A DNA stretch of 37,292 nt, taken from JAYSFC01 sp041913505 (GTDB lineage: Bacteria > Pseudomonadota > Gammaproteobacteria > Burkholderiales > Burkholderiaceae_C). The stretch is taken from the NCBI GenBank assembly GCA_041913505.1, contig JAYSFC010000018.1, positions 1-37,292 on the forward strand. Direction: 5' to 3'. This document shows positions 16,339 through 23,913 of the stretch, in pieces; positions within the stretch are counted from its first letter, which is position 1, and every line of letters begins with the position of its first letter. The notes beneath the pieces were generated by a model. That model was not told the DNA's origin, did not search any database, and worked only from the letters and a program-made list of their open reading frames with translations. The translations under genes and the position numbers were made by a program.

Positions 16339-17931
16339 TCATGCATTGAGCTTGTTCAGGTGATACTGCACTGCCGCAGTGCTCAAATGATCCGAAGCCA
16401 TCCGACCGGGAAACACCCACCGCTCACCGGATTCTTGCGTCGGCGACGGCCCAGCTGCCATTTCATGCACGAGTGCCGCGACCTCTTCAGGTGCATCGAC
16501 CCACTCGTCCTTCAACAACAACCTTGCTCCTGACGCAGACACCGCCAGTTGGTCCATGCGCAGCTGAAGCACGTGCTCAAGCCTGGCGCCGAACAACAAG
16601 GAAACAAGCTTCGCAATCAGCGGCAATCTTTCGTGGCGCTGAACCATGTACTCAAGACGGTCCTGAATCCTACGCACCTCCTTGGCGCGATGCGCCAACG
16701 TCGGCGACTGGCCCACCTTCTTCTGAAGACGCAACGCAACTGCACCAGTTGAGCGAAGGTAGGAGACAAATGCGCTCGCTGATGCCGTCGAACCCGGGGA
16801 CTTTCTCAGGTACTTTTCCAGCGCTGCATTTGACAACTCGGCAGCGCGATTGACTTTGCTGTGCTGGAGAAGCTGGATCGCCACATTCAGATAGACCTTT
16901 ACGCTCCGCAGCGACAGCGGCTTTTCCTTGGCTTGCATGAAGCGGTGAAACCCCTTCACATCCATCTCCCACGACTTCCCCACAACCTCTTGCAGTTGGC
17001 GCTCAACGAGTCTTTGGAGGGAGGCTTCAAGCCGTGCTTGGTTGTTGGCGATCAACAACCCTGTTTCAGTCATGTACTGCGCCAGAATTCCCATCGACCG
17101 GATCTCCTCCGTCGTGAACAGCTTCTGCAGGAATGCGCTATCAATGACACCTCCCGACGCGAGAACGGCATTATCGACACGCATCAGAGCTTGGGCATAA
17201 CGAGCGAAGCCTGCAGCCAGCTTGCTGTGTCGGCCGCTTTCGTTGGCCCACCCGACAAAGGACAGCGTCAAGTGCTGCGCCTGTTGGTCGCTCATCAGAT
17301 CAATGGCAGCTTGTGCCTTCACCCAGTTCGACCTCTTGATGCTGCAAGCAAGGCAGCGCGCGACACTCGCTCCTCCCACAATGGTCCCGCAGTCAGGGCA
17401 GGCGTGACTTGCATCCAGGTTCGCGGCACACCCCTTGCACACAGGCTCTCGGGTCAACAGCATTAGGAACACAGTACGGTGCTTTCCGCACCGCTTGCAT
17501 GTCGCACAGGTCTGCTCGCGGACACAACGATCGCACATACGGCCGAGAGCCTCCAGTCCAGTGATCCGGGTAAGGCGCTGAGCGGGCTTCTCGCATGCTT
17601 GGCAGGATTCAGCTGCCCGAAAGTACCTCGCGCACGCAGCGCAAGCGGCCTGGTCGCCGACGCGAAGTGCCGCGCGAGGCGTAGGCTTTCCGCAACGCAG
17701 GCATGTCTGCTCCTTCAGCCTGCAACGGCGACAGACGGGTCGCGCCTCAGCACGATGGCTGCGCGCCGTGCCGCCACAGACGTGGCAAGTCCGGATCGGA
17801 AAAATCCGTGGATAGCAATTCGAGCAATAGCTGACGCCCAGGTGAACCCGATGCGCCTTGTCCATAGCGCGCTCACACTGGCCACAATTGGCTTTGGCAA
17901 GCTTAGCGCCCAAATACTGGCTGTCATCCAT
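16339..17931 (-). CDS. Accessory transposition protein: zinc-finger array plus truncated tyrosine-recombinase-like domain
   Basis: 530 residues. Residues 16-196 carry twelve CxxC pairs (Cys16/19, 36/39, 49/52, 67/70, 77/80, 97/100, 110/113, 133/136, 142/145, 165/168, 178/181, 193/196), a run of about six zinc ribbons likely to bind DNA or protein. The helical middle (about 205-430) resembles a recombinase core-binding domain. From about 437 the sequence follows a phage-integrase catalytic domain: LVSLLFGARLEHVLQLRMDQ contains the position of the first catalytic Arg, then LLLKDEW, then RWVFPGRMASDHLSTAAVQY. It stops just where the HxxR box and nucleophilic Tyr should follow, so it cannot be a normal recombinase. 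It starts three bases after tniQ and is the last gene of the operon. By position it corresponds to tniE of Tn6022-like elements; homology to that gene was not tested. Confidence 0.65.
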   Translation of the reverse strand: MDDSQYLGAKLAKANCGQCERAMDKAHRVHLGVSYCSNCYPRIFPIRTCHVCGGTARSHRAEARPVCRRCRLKEQTCLRCGKPTPRAALRVGDQAACAACARYFRAAESCQACEKPAQRLTRITGLEALGRMCDRCVREQTCATCKRCGKHRTVFLMLLTREPVCKGCAANLDASHACPDCGTIVGGASVARCLACSIKRSNWVKAQAAIDLMSDQQAQHLTLSFVGWANESGRHSKLAAGFARYAQALMRVDNAVLASGGVIDSAFLQKLFTTEEIRSMGILAQYMTETGLLIANNQARLEASLQRLVERQLQEVVGKSWEMDVKGFHRFMQAKEKPLSLRSVKVYLNVAIQLLQHSKVNRAAELSNAALEKYLRKSPGSTASASAFVSYLRSTGAVALRLQKKVGQSPTLAHRAKEVRRIQDRLEYMVQRHERLPLIAKLVSLLFGARLEHVLQLRMDQLAVSASGARLLLKDEWVDAPEEVAALVHEMAAGPSPTQESGERWVFPGRMASDHLSTAAVQYHLNKLNA

Positions 17932-17933
17932 AG

Positions 17934-18902
17934 TTATCGGGATACTCTTGCTCGCGAACGGCGCGGCCAGCGCACCCTGCGCGCTAAATCAAGAAGTAGC
18001 TGCGCACGCCGTTGGGGGTCGACTGGCACCGAGGCAGACCTCCGTTTGGGCCTGGCACTCAGATCGCGTGCTCGGTTATATCCACACCACACCAGAGCAC
18101 CCCGTGACGGGTGGGACGCCAAACGCATGATGAAGCCCTCCTGGCTGCGCAATAGCGCTGCGCGCTCCCAAGTGCGCCAGTAGCTCCAGTGCTCGCCCGC
18201 GAGTGCAAATCGCGGGTCGCGTACGGCAACCTCGCTCAAATGCCGGTACAAGGCGCATAGCGGCCCAGGCCTACCTGTGCGCGCATCGTTCCAGATGCTC
18301 TGGATGTGGTGATGCAACTCAAGTTCTTCATTTGAAACGGGTTGCAGATCGTGCCCAGCAAGACTGGTAGTACATCGCCCACAACGTGCCAACATCAGTT
18401 CATCATCGCGGTAAGGCGTGAACGGCTTTCCACACTCCGGACAACAGTCCTGAAGGGGAAGGGAATGCACGGGGCAAAGCCAATTTGTGGAAATGCGCCA
18501 ATCTCTGCAGAGATACCTGTCCGGGCAATCTAGGCACCCACAGCAATACATCTGGCCGTAGCGTATACGTTTCCATCGGAAAAGGCCGACATAAGTGATC
18601 CAAGGCTCGAAGCCGATGGCTTGCACCGGGACACCGCACTTGGAAAGGAAGGTGTTGACCGTCATGGTCCGCACACACTCGCGCCCCAAGCCCAAGCCTT
18701 CTGCAACCTTGTTCAGAAACAGTACATTGACACTGCGATCAAGGTCGCGACACCAAACGTCCCACGGCAGTCCCATGGACTTCGCGAACGATGCAGTGCT
18801 GTGCGCGGCACGCCACGCCCGCCTAGCCAGCAGTGAGCCCAACACCTCGTCTGGGTGGGGCACTACCTGCGCATCAAATTGCACCGTCGGTACGCCCACC
18901 AT
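17934..18902 (-). CDS. tniQ: TniQ/TnsD-family target-selection protein
   Basis: A 322-residue protein with the TniQ layout. The N-terminus has PHPDEVLGSLLARRAW, the usual start motif (P..DE.L.S...R.A). The two zinc-binding stretches are MYCCGCLDCPDRYLCRDWR with LCPVHSLPL, and CCPECGKPF with RCGRC. WRISTNWLCPVHSLPLQDCC is the canonical Trp...CPxH box of TniQ. A shorter helical C-terminus ends in a very basic tail (RRVRWPRRSRARVSR). TniQ/TnsD proteins bind a fixed chromosomal site and recruit TnsC; here the site would be comM. The gene overlaps tnsC by 29 bases and its TAA is three bases before the zinc-finger gene. At 322 residues it is smaller than Tn7 TnsD (508) and nearer TniQ or Tn6022 TniD size. 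Confidence 0.88.
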   Translation of the reverse strand: MVGVPTVQFDAQVVPHPDEVLGSLLARRAWRAAHSTASFAKSMGLPWDVWCRDLDRSVNVLFLNKVAEGLGLGRECVRTMTVNTFLSKCGVPVQAIGFEPWITYVGLFRWKRIRYGQMYCCGCLDCPDRYLCRDWRISTNWLCPVHSLPLQDCCPECGKPFTPYRDDELMLARCGRCTTSLAGHDLQPVSNEELELHHHIQSIWNDARTGRPGPLCALYRHLSEVAVRDPRFALAGEHWSYWRTWERAALLRSQEGFIMRLASHPSRGALVWCGYNRARDLSARPKRRSASVPVDPQRRAQLLLDLARRVRWPRRSRARVSR

Positions 18903-19770
18903 TGAGAAGGCGCTCCACGAGTCCCGCTACTGCCTTGTCCAGCAGAGCGTATGTAATGCGATCCTCCCCTTCGCGCAAGGCCATCTCTGCGGCTGCCCGC
19001 ACGATTGCCCGCACGGATCCAATGGTGCGAGCAGACTTCATGTAGATCAGCTGGACCAACCTGCCCTGACTGAGACCAGACGGTTTGGGCAACGGAACAA
19101 ACATCTCGAAGCTGACCAACAAACGCTGGAAATCCTCGTTGGCTTGCCATCTAGGCAAGGCAAGCTTCTGAAACCGGGTCATGAACTGAGGGTCAGTTGC
19201 CAGCGCTCGCGTGACCTCCTGCGTACCACAACAGACCACGGAAATATTGCGCGTGTTAGAGAGCCGCTTGAGAGCCGCCATAAACAATCGCTGATTGCGC
19301 GCCGTGCCATTGAGCATTGCATGCAACTCGTCAATCACCAGAGTGGTTGTCTGATGAGCGATCAACTCCTGTGAGACGATCGCCTCTAATCGCTCAGGCG
19401 CGGCATCGGGCCTGTGGAGGACATCCAAGGCCGTGAGGATGGAACTGAACAGGCGCCCCTCATCGGGCGCCGGCGGACACTCTGCCCACAAAACCTTGGT
19501 GATGGGGTTCCCTGTCGCATCCAGGACCACGGGATTGCGTTTTATCAGCTCGCTAGTCAACGAGGTCTTTCCGTTGTCGCTGTCCGCAATCACCGCACGG
19601 CATGGTGGCCTTTGCACACGAGGATAGGTCACTACGTCCGCAAGGTCTCGCAAAATCGCTTCAGCGGCCGGATACTCAATGAATCGGTCTCTGCGCACAA
19701 ATTCGAGTCGGTCCTCCAGGGAAGACTGCAATACCGCGCGAGCATCGGGATGTAGATGTTCAAAGTCCAT
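18874..19770 (-). CDS. tnsC: TnsC/TniB-like AAA+ ATPase regulator of transposition
   Basis: 298 residues, near TniB size and well short of Tn7 TnsC (555). The P-loop is AVIADSDNGKTSL (about 59-71): the lysine (68) and threonine (69) are present but the usual first glycine is replaced (A62-D-S-D-N-G-K-T). Walker B is TTLVIDELHAML (Asp147, Glu148). A sensor-like VVCCGTQEVTRAL and the arginine-rich RFQKLALPRW complete the AAA+ pattern. It polymerises on target DNA, links TniQ to the TnsA/TnsB transposase and controls target immunity in the family. Its ATG shares one base with the tnsB stop (TGATG), indicating translational coupling. Confidence 0.9.
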   Translation of the reverse strand: MDFEHLHPDARAVLQSSLEDRLEFVRRDRFIEYPAAEAILRDLADVVTYPRVQRPPCRAVIADSDNGKTSLTSELIKRNPVVLDATGNPITKVLWAECPPAPDEGRLFSSILTALDVLHRPDAAPERLEAIVSQELIAHQTTTLVIDELHAMLNGTARNQRLFMAALKRLSNTRNISVVCCGTQEVTRALATDPQFMTRFQKLALPRWQANEDFQRLLVSFEMFVPLPKPSGLSQGRLVQLIYMKSARTIGSVRAIVRAAAEMALREGEDRITYALLDKAVAGLVERLLNGGRTDGAI

Positions 19771-21719
19771 CAGCTGCGTGTAGTGAAAGGCAAGACAGGC
19801 GCGTCGGAGAATCCGGAGAACACCTCCGAAGGGTCAGGAGCAGTGTTGGCCCCGCCCAGCATGCGGTCCTCGATCTGCGAGCGATCAGGCTGCTTTGGCT
19901 TGGTAGGTTTTTTGCCCGCCTGGTTCGATTTGCCTGACCGGGCAACTTTTCTGGCAGTGGTTGTCAAAGCAACCGAAGCCGCCTCGCGCTCCTTGGAGCG
20001 CTGACGGTAGCCAGCCTTGGCCTCCGTGTCCTCCATCGCCTTGCCTGCCGCGTCATCGCGCGACCTCAGAGCGGAGAACTCCTCACCAGTCAGCTGATTC
20101 TCGTAGTCGGTATCGGGCGGAGGCGGGAACTGGGGAATCCTGTAATACTGCCTTGTCTGCGGATCCAGGAACCAGATCGCGTCGCGGCGCCTTGGGTGCT
20201 CCTTAATGACGAACTTCTTTTTCTTACCGGTTTTTGAATCAGCGTAGTTGATCCAGGGAATCAACACTTCTGAGAAGTAGTCGGCCTTGTTGATGCGAAT
20301 CCCTGTAGGGCTCACGACCCGCGTATCCTGCGGCAAGAAGTCGAATATCAGCTTCTCGGGATTGGTGATCAATTGGGGGAGGCCACAGGCTGGCGTCTTG
20401 CTGGTGCCTAAGATCGCTTCTTCCCAAGCTTTGATCGGAGGTTTCTTCAACGCACCATGTTTGCTCACGTGGTAATGGTTGACGATCCAGTCGGCGATCT
20501 CGACTTCGAGTTCGCGCAGGGTGTAGGCGGACTTCTTCTTCGAGTCATAGTCGCCGCGCTTCTGCGGATTTGAGAACGTCGTTCCAGGCTTCTTTTGAAG
20601 CATCATGTTGACGTTACCGATCATCCTTTCAATGTGGCCGCCATAGCGAGGCGTTTTGACACGTCGAAACTCAGTGTCAATGCGCTGTTCATGGCAAGCA
20701 TGCTCCAAGACTGCTCCACGAAACTCCTTGGCGTTGTCACAGTGCACCTTGTGAATCTTGCCCTGCACCGGCCAGGAACCACTCAGCCCCAAATCCGCGA
20801 GATAGTCCTTCTTGGGCAGCATGCCCATCGCGAGCGCCATCCCAGCGGAGGTTGAGCTAGGTGCAGACATGCTCAAATAGAACCCAACAATCATACGGGT
20901 CATAACGTCTATAACCAGCGTGAGCCAGGGTCGCCCCCAAGGTTCACGCGTGTCCGAATAGACCACCGTCATATCAAGACGTACGTGGTCGATCTGCACG
21001 ACCCCAAGAGCGTTTCTTGTTGGCGGAAACTCACCTGGCGTGGGTGTGAATTTGTCGGCCTCCTGCGAAAAGCCACGCCCTTTGTAAACCTCCTTGGCCG
21101 GTATCTTCTTGATCCGGTTTCGCACAGAGTTGATGTGTGGCAGCTTGAGCTTCTCAGCCTTGCATCTTTCCTCAAGCTCTTGGAACACATCTACCACTTT
21201 GAGCTTCTGGTCCTGAAGATAGAGTTCATTGATGATGTCTCGAATGATCTCTTCTACTCGCTCAGGCAGACGTGGGCCTTTCGGTCCTCGCTGTCCTGGA
21301 ATGAGCCCTACGAGCGAACCCGCCTGTTCGTAGTCTTTGATAAGCCGGTACACCGAGGCAGTGCTCAGCCCCATTGTCGTGGCAACGCGCGCCACGTCGT
21401 CGCGCGTTCGCGAGTCCTTGCCAATCAGCCCGTCAAGCTGCTCCAAGCGCTTTTTTGCTAGCTCCTGCTCGGCCTGGGAGAACGCCTCCAGCGCCGGTAA
21501 CGGCTCAGCCTTCTCGGCAGAAGGATCCAGCACACTGCTCGGATGCCTCAAGTGGTCCAGCAAGACACTTTCTGTCCGCCCACTCTGCACGTGTTGAATG
21601 ATCACCCGATCAAGGGACAGCACGGCGCAGACACGATGTAACTCGTTCTTGTAGGCAACTGTGGCCTCGGGCCTCACGTCGAAGGCCGTAACGGTCTCAG
21701 GCGGCATCTGAGTCGTCAT
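19770..21719 (-). CDS. tnsB: TnsB/TniA-like DDE transposase
   Basis: 649 residues from the ATG at 21719, which has AGGAGG eight bases upstream; the frame continues 20 codons further 5', but without such a signal. An N-terminal Mu-like beta/HTH region (VARVATTMGLSTASVYRLIKDY, about 109-130) precedes the rve integrase core. Catalytic residues are Asp244 (QIDHV), Asp328 (VHCDNAKEF) and Glu364 (GGHIERMIG), with the D-35-E spacing of the retroviral integrase superfamily. A Mu-type C-terminal beta domain follows (VSPTGIRINKADYFS), then a Lys/Ala-rich tail that would contact TnsC. TnsB binds the transposon ends and joins the 3' ends to target DNA. The start overlaps the end of tnsA by 23 bases. Confidence 0.95.
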   Translation of the reverse strand: MTTQMPPETVTAFDVRPEATVAYKNELHRVCAVLSLDRVIIQHVQSGRTESVLLDHLRHPSSVLDPSAEKAEPLPALEAFSQAEQELAKKRLEQLDGLIGKDSRTRDDVARVATTMGLSTASVYRLIKDYEQAGSLVGLIPGQRGPKGPRLPERVEEIIRDIINELYLQDQKLKVVDVFQELEERCKAEKLKLPHINSVRNRIKKIPAKEVYKGRGFSQEADKFTPTPGEFPPTRNALGVVQIDHVRLDMTVVYSDTREPWGRPWLTLVIDVMTRMIVGFYLSMSAPSSTSAGMALAMGMLPKKDYLADLGLSGSWPVQGKIHKVHCDNAKEFRGAVLEHACHEQRIDTEFRRVKTPRYGGHIERMIGNVNMMLQKKPGTTFSNPQKRGDYDSKKKSAYTLRELEVEIADWIVNHYHVSKHGALKKPPIKAWEEAILGTSKTPACGLPQLITNPEKLIFDFLPQDTRVVSPTGIRINKADYFSEVLIPWINYADSKTGKKKKFVIKEHPRRRDAIWFLDPQTRQYYRIPQFPPPPDTDYENQLTGEEFSALRSRDDAAGKAMEDTEAKAGYRQRSKEREAASVALTTTARKVARSGKSNQAGKKPTKPKQPDRSQIEDRMLGGANTAPDPSEVFSGFSDAPVLPFTTRS

Positions 21720-22419
21720 TGAGCACCTCCTCGAACCAAATTTCTGACGCCATGTTGAGCGGGAAAGCGAGGTTGGCACCGATGTAGCCCATGGTGAGAA
21801 AGCGCCACATCACTCCCACCGCCATCGCACGGTTCTCAAGGTCCTGGAAAGCCGCCGCAAGCAAAATCGCCGGGGTGGTGACCTGCAGCTCCTCCAACGT
21901 TTCCAGCAGGCGAAGGCCCAAGCCAGCGTTGTCGTCGTAGGTGCGAAAGCCACGAAGAAAGGTAACGTTCTCCAGGTATGGACCTCGGATCTGCCGCTCG
22001 GTCACGACCCGGAAGCTCCACCCTCGGGAGCGGCACAATTGCCTCGCCGCCCTGAACCCAAACTCCAGGTCGTCCCAACGATCCCTCAGCTCTTCGCGGT
22101 ACTTGATCTCGTACAACCCCGGCCGTTTCCTGCGCTGCCCATCCTGTGGCCGGAACTTCAGCAGAAAGTCCACGGTGTACCGGCGTAAACGACCGTTGTT
22201 CACTCGGTAGCGAATACACAACGGTTGGCTGATGATTGTGTCCACCTCGTCGTCAAAGTCGGCCAAATAGGCGAAATCACGCTCAAGAGTGCTTTCATAA
22301 GGAACAGATTCGCCCGATGCTTGAGCCCGCCCTGTCACCGAGCGATAGCTTCTCGGAATCTTGCGCACACCCTCCTCAGATTCAATCACATCAATTATTG
22401 TAATTTTATGATCAGTCAT
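21697..22419 (-). CDS. tnsA: TnsA-like endonuclease (5'-strand cleavage subunit)
   Basis: 240 residues. The N-terminal catalytic domain has YESTLERDFAYL (Glu42/Glu46), YTVDFLLKF (Asp84) and GLYEIKYREE (Glu104, Lys106), the restriction-enzyme-like active site of TnsA; Tn7 has Gln at the position of Glu104. The C-terminal portion is a helical wHTH-like region (LEELQVTTPAILLAAAFQDL). TnsA cuts the 5' transposon strands so that, with TnsB, the element moves by cut-and-paste and not by replicative cointegration. It is the first gene of the tns operon, starting about 98 bases inside the terminus. The promoter must lie among the terminal repeats, so TnsB bound to the end could repress it, as in Tn7. 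Confidence 0.92.
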   Translation of the reverse strand: MTDHKITIIDVIESEEGVRKIPRSYRSVTGRAQASGESVPYESTLERDFAYLADFDDEVDTIISQPLCIRYRVNNGRLRRYTVDFLLKFRPQDGQRRKRPGLYEIKYREELRDRWDDLEFGFRAARQLCRSRGWSFRVVTERQIRGPYLENVTFLRGFRTYDDNAGLGLRLLETLEELQVTTPAILLAAAFQDLENRAMAVGVMWRFLTMGYIGANLAFPLNMASEIWFEEVLNDDSDAA

Positions 22420-22437
22420 AGAAAATCATGTAGCCGT

Positions 22438-22517
22438 TCTTATCCATTTGTAGTGTATCAATGCGTTGCTCAAAGGGGAATCTCCTTATGAAGTCTTATA
22501 AATAAATGTAATCAACA
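22438..22517 (-). repeat. Transposon terminus with two candidate TnsB-binding repeats
   Basis: Read inward on the minus strand from 22517 the end begins TGTTGATTACATTTATTTAT and continues AAGACTTC. A related unit starts at 22461 (TTGATACACTAC...GGATAAGA). Both share TTGAT-ACA and ATAAGA, but the spacing differs by two bases, so the match is imperfect. TGT termini and spaced 20-22-bp TnsB sites are standard in the Tn7 superfamily. The region is clearly AT-rich compared with the comM sequence that starts at 22518. Confidence 0.65.
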
Positions 22518-23183
22518 GGCGGCTCGCCCCCGAGGCCCGGCGAGATCTCGCTGGCCCACCACGGGGTGCTTTTTCTCGATGAGTTCCCTGAATACGCCCG
22601 CACGGCGCTCGAGGCGCTGCGCGAGCCGCTGGAGACGGGCCACATCACCATCGCACGGGCCACGCAACGGGCCGAGTACCCCGCGCGCTTTCAGCTCGTC
22701 GCCGCCATGAACCCCTGCCCTTGCGGCTTTCTGGGCTCGGGCCAGCGTACCTGCCGCTGCACACCGGACCAGGTGGCACGCTACCAGGGCAAGCTCAGCG
22801 GCCCGCTGCTCGACCGCATCGACCTGCATGTGGAAGTGCCCGCCCTGCCCACGCAGGATCTGCTGCAGGCCCCGCCCGGCGAAGCCAGCAGCACCGTGCG
22901 CGAGCGGGTAGTGCAGGCCCGCGGCCGCGCCCTTGCACGCCAGGGCAAGCCCAACCAGTCGCTGCAAGGTCAGGAGCTCGACACCCACCTGCAGCTCGCC
23001 GAGGCGGCCAGCGCTTTCTTGCAGTCCGCCGCAGCGCGCCTGGGCTGGTCGGCACGCAGCACGCACCGCACGCTGCGCGTGGCGCGCACCATCGCCGACC
23101 TGGCCGCGAGCACCACCATCGACCCCGCCCACGTGGCCGAGGCGGTGCAGTACCGCCGCGCGCTGCACGGCGCCAAAACCTAA
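22518..23183 (+). pseudogene. comM: comM (yifB) 3' portion, interrupted by the transposon
   Basis: The frame enters directly from the transposon end and reads GGSPPRPGEISLAHHGVLFL then DEFPEYARTALEALREPLET, the Mg-chelatase-like AAA+ core of ComM including Walker B (VLFLDEFPE). Next come FQLVAAMNPCPCGFLGSGQR and the C-terminal helical domain (RTLRVARTIADLA...VAEAVQYR). About 221 of roughly 500 residues remain. The Walker A half is missing and must lie on the far side of the element. ComM is a hexameric helicase that extends branch migration during natural transformation, so the insertion should impair transformation. Its TAA lies 13 bases from the convergent livF stop. Confidence 0.95.
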
Positions 23184-23196
23184 CCTTCAGCGGGCC

Positions 23197-23913
23197 TCAA
23201 AGCCCCAGGTACGCGCGCCGCGCCTGCCCGTCGGCCGCCAGCTGCGCCATCGGCGCTGCGTACCGGATGTGGCCCTGCTCCAGCACATAGGCGCGGTCGG
23301 CCACGGCTTCAGCGAAGGGCAGGTTCTGCTCGCACAGCAGGATGGCGATGCCCTGGGCCTTGAGGCCGAGGATGGCCTCGGCCATCTGCTCCACGATGAG
23401 GGGGGCCACGCCCTCGGAGGGCTCGTCGAGCAGCACCATGAAGGGCTGGCCCATGAGCGTGCGCGCCACGGTGAGCATCTGCTGCTCGCCGCCACTCATG
23501 CGCCCGCCCGCGCGCCGGGGCATTTCGCCCAGGTTGGGAAAGAGCTGGAACAGGCGCTCGGGCGTCCAGTGCGGTGCGGGCGTGCCATCGGGCCAGTGGC
23601 GGGGCTTCTGGCGGCCCACCTCGAGGTTCTCGAGCACGGTGAGGTCGGTGAAGATGCGCCGGTCCTCGGGCACATAGCCCAGGCCCAGGCGCGCGATCTC
23701 GTGCGGGGCCTTGCGCTCGATGGGGTGGCCCATGAAGGCGATGCGCCCCGTGCAGCGCGCCAGCAACCCGGCGATGCCCTTGAGCGTGGTGGACTTGCCC
23801 GCGCCGTTGCGCCCCATGAGCGCGACCACCTCACCGCGGCCCACCGAGAGCGCCACGTCGAACAGGATCTGCGCGCCGCCGTACCAGGCGTTCAGGCCAT
23901 GGACTTCAAGCAT
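23197..23913 (-). CDS. livF: LivF-like ABC transporter ATPase (branched-chain amino acid type)
   Basis: 238 residues from the ATG at 23913 (MLEVHGLNAWYGGAQILFDV). Walker A is GRNGAGKST, the signature motif is MSGGEQQML and Walker B is FMVLLDEPSEG; LLCEQNLPFAEAVADRAYVL with the H-switch region replaced by Q-N is typical of LivF/UrtE. With LivG it forms the nucleotide-binding pair of a HAAT-family importer. It overlaps livG by 8 bases and is last in the liv operon. The substrate cannot be set from the ATPase; branched-chain amino acids, amides or related acids are possible. Confidence 0.92.
   Translation of the reverse strand: MLEVHGLNAWYGGAQILFDVALSVGRGEVVALMGRNGAGKSTTLKGIAGLLARCTGRIAFMGHPIERKAPHEIARLGLGYVPEDRRIFTDLTVLENLEVGRQKPRHWPDGTPAPHWTPERLFQLFPNLGEMPRRAGGRMSGGEQQMLTVARTLMGQPFMVLLDEPSEGVAPLIVEQMAEAILGLKAQGIAILLCEQNLPFAEAVADRAYVLEQGHIRYAAPMAQLAADGQARRAYLGL

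Larger units (their letters stand above)
1..22517. mobile_element. Tn7-like transposon inserted in comM (one end and interior; other end outside window)
   Basis: The segment ends at a TGT...-type terminus (read inward on the minus strand from 22517) directly abutting comM coding sequence in frame. Just inside that end, tnsA, tnsB, tnsC and tniQ homologues read inward in Tn7 order. Cargo to the left is metal resistance, IS remnants and stray genes. No second terminus and no 5' comM was seen, so the left boundary lies before base 1. comM is the known insertion site of Tn6022/AbaR-type Tn7-like islands. Base composition is visibly less GC-rich than in the chromosome to the right. The 5-bp target duplication cannot be checked here; GGCGG at 22518-22522 is the expected copy. 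Confidence 0.88.

Noticed and set aside
16339..17931. Calling the zinc-array protein an active integrase
   Set aside because: The HxxR box and the nucleophilic tyrosine are absent, so strand exchange by this protein is not supported.
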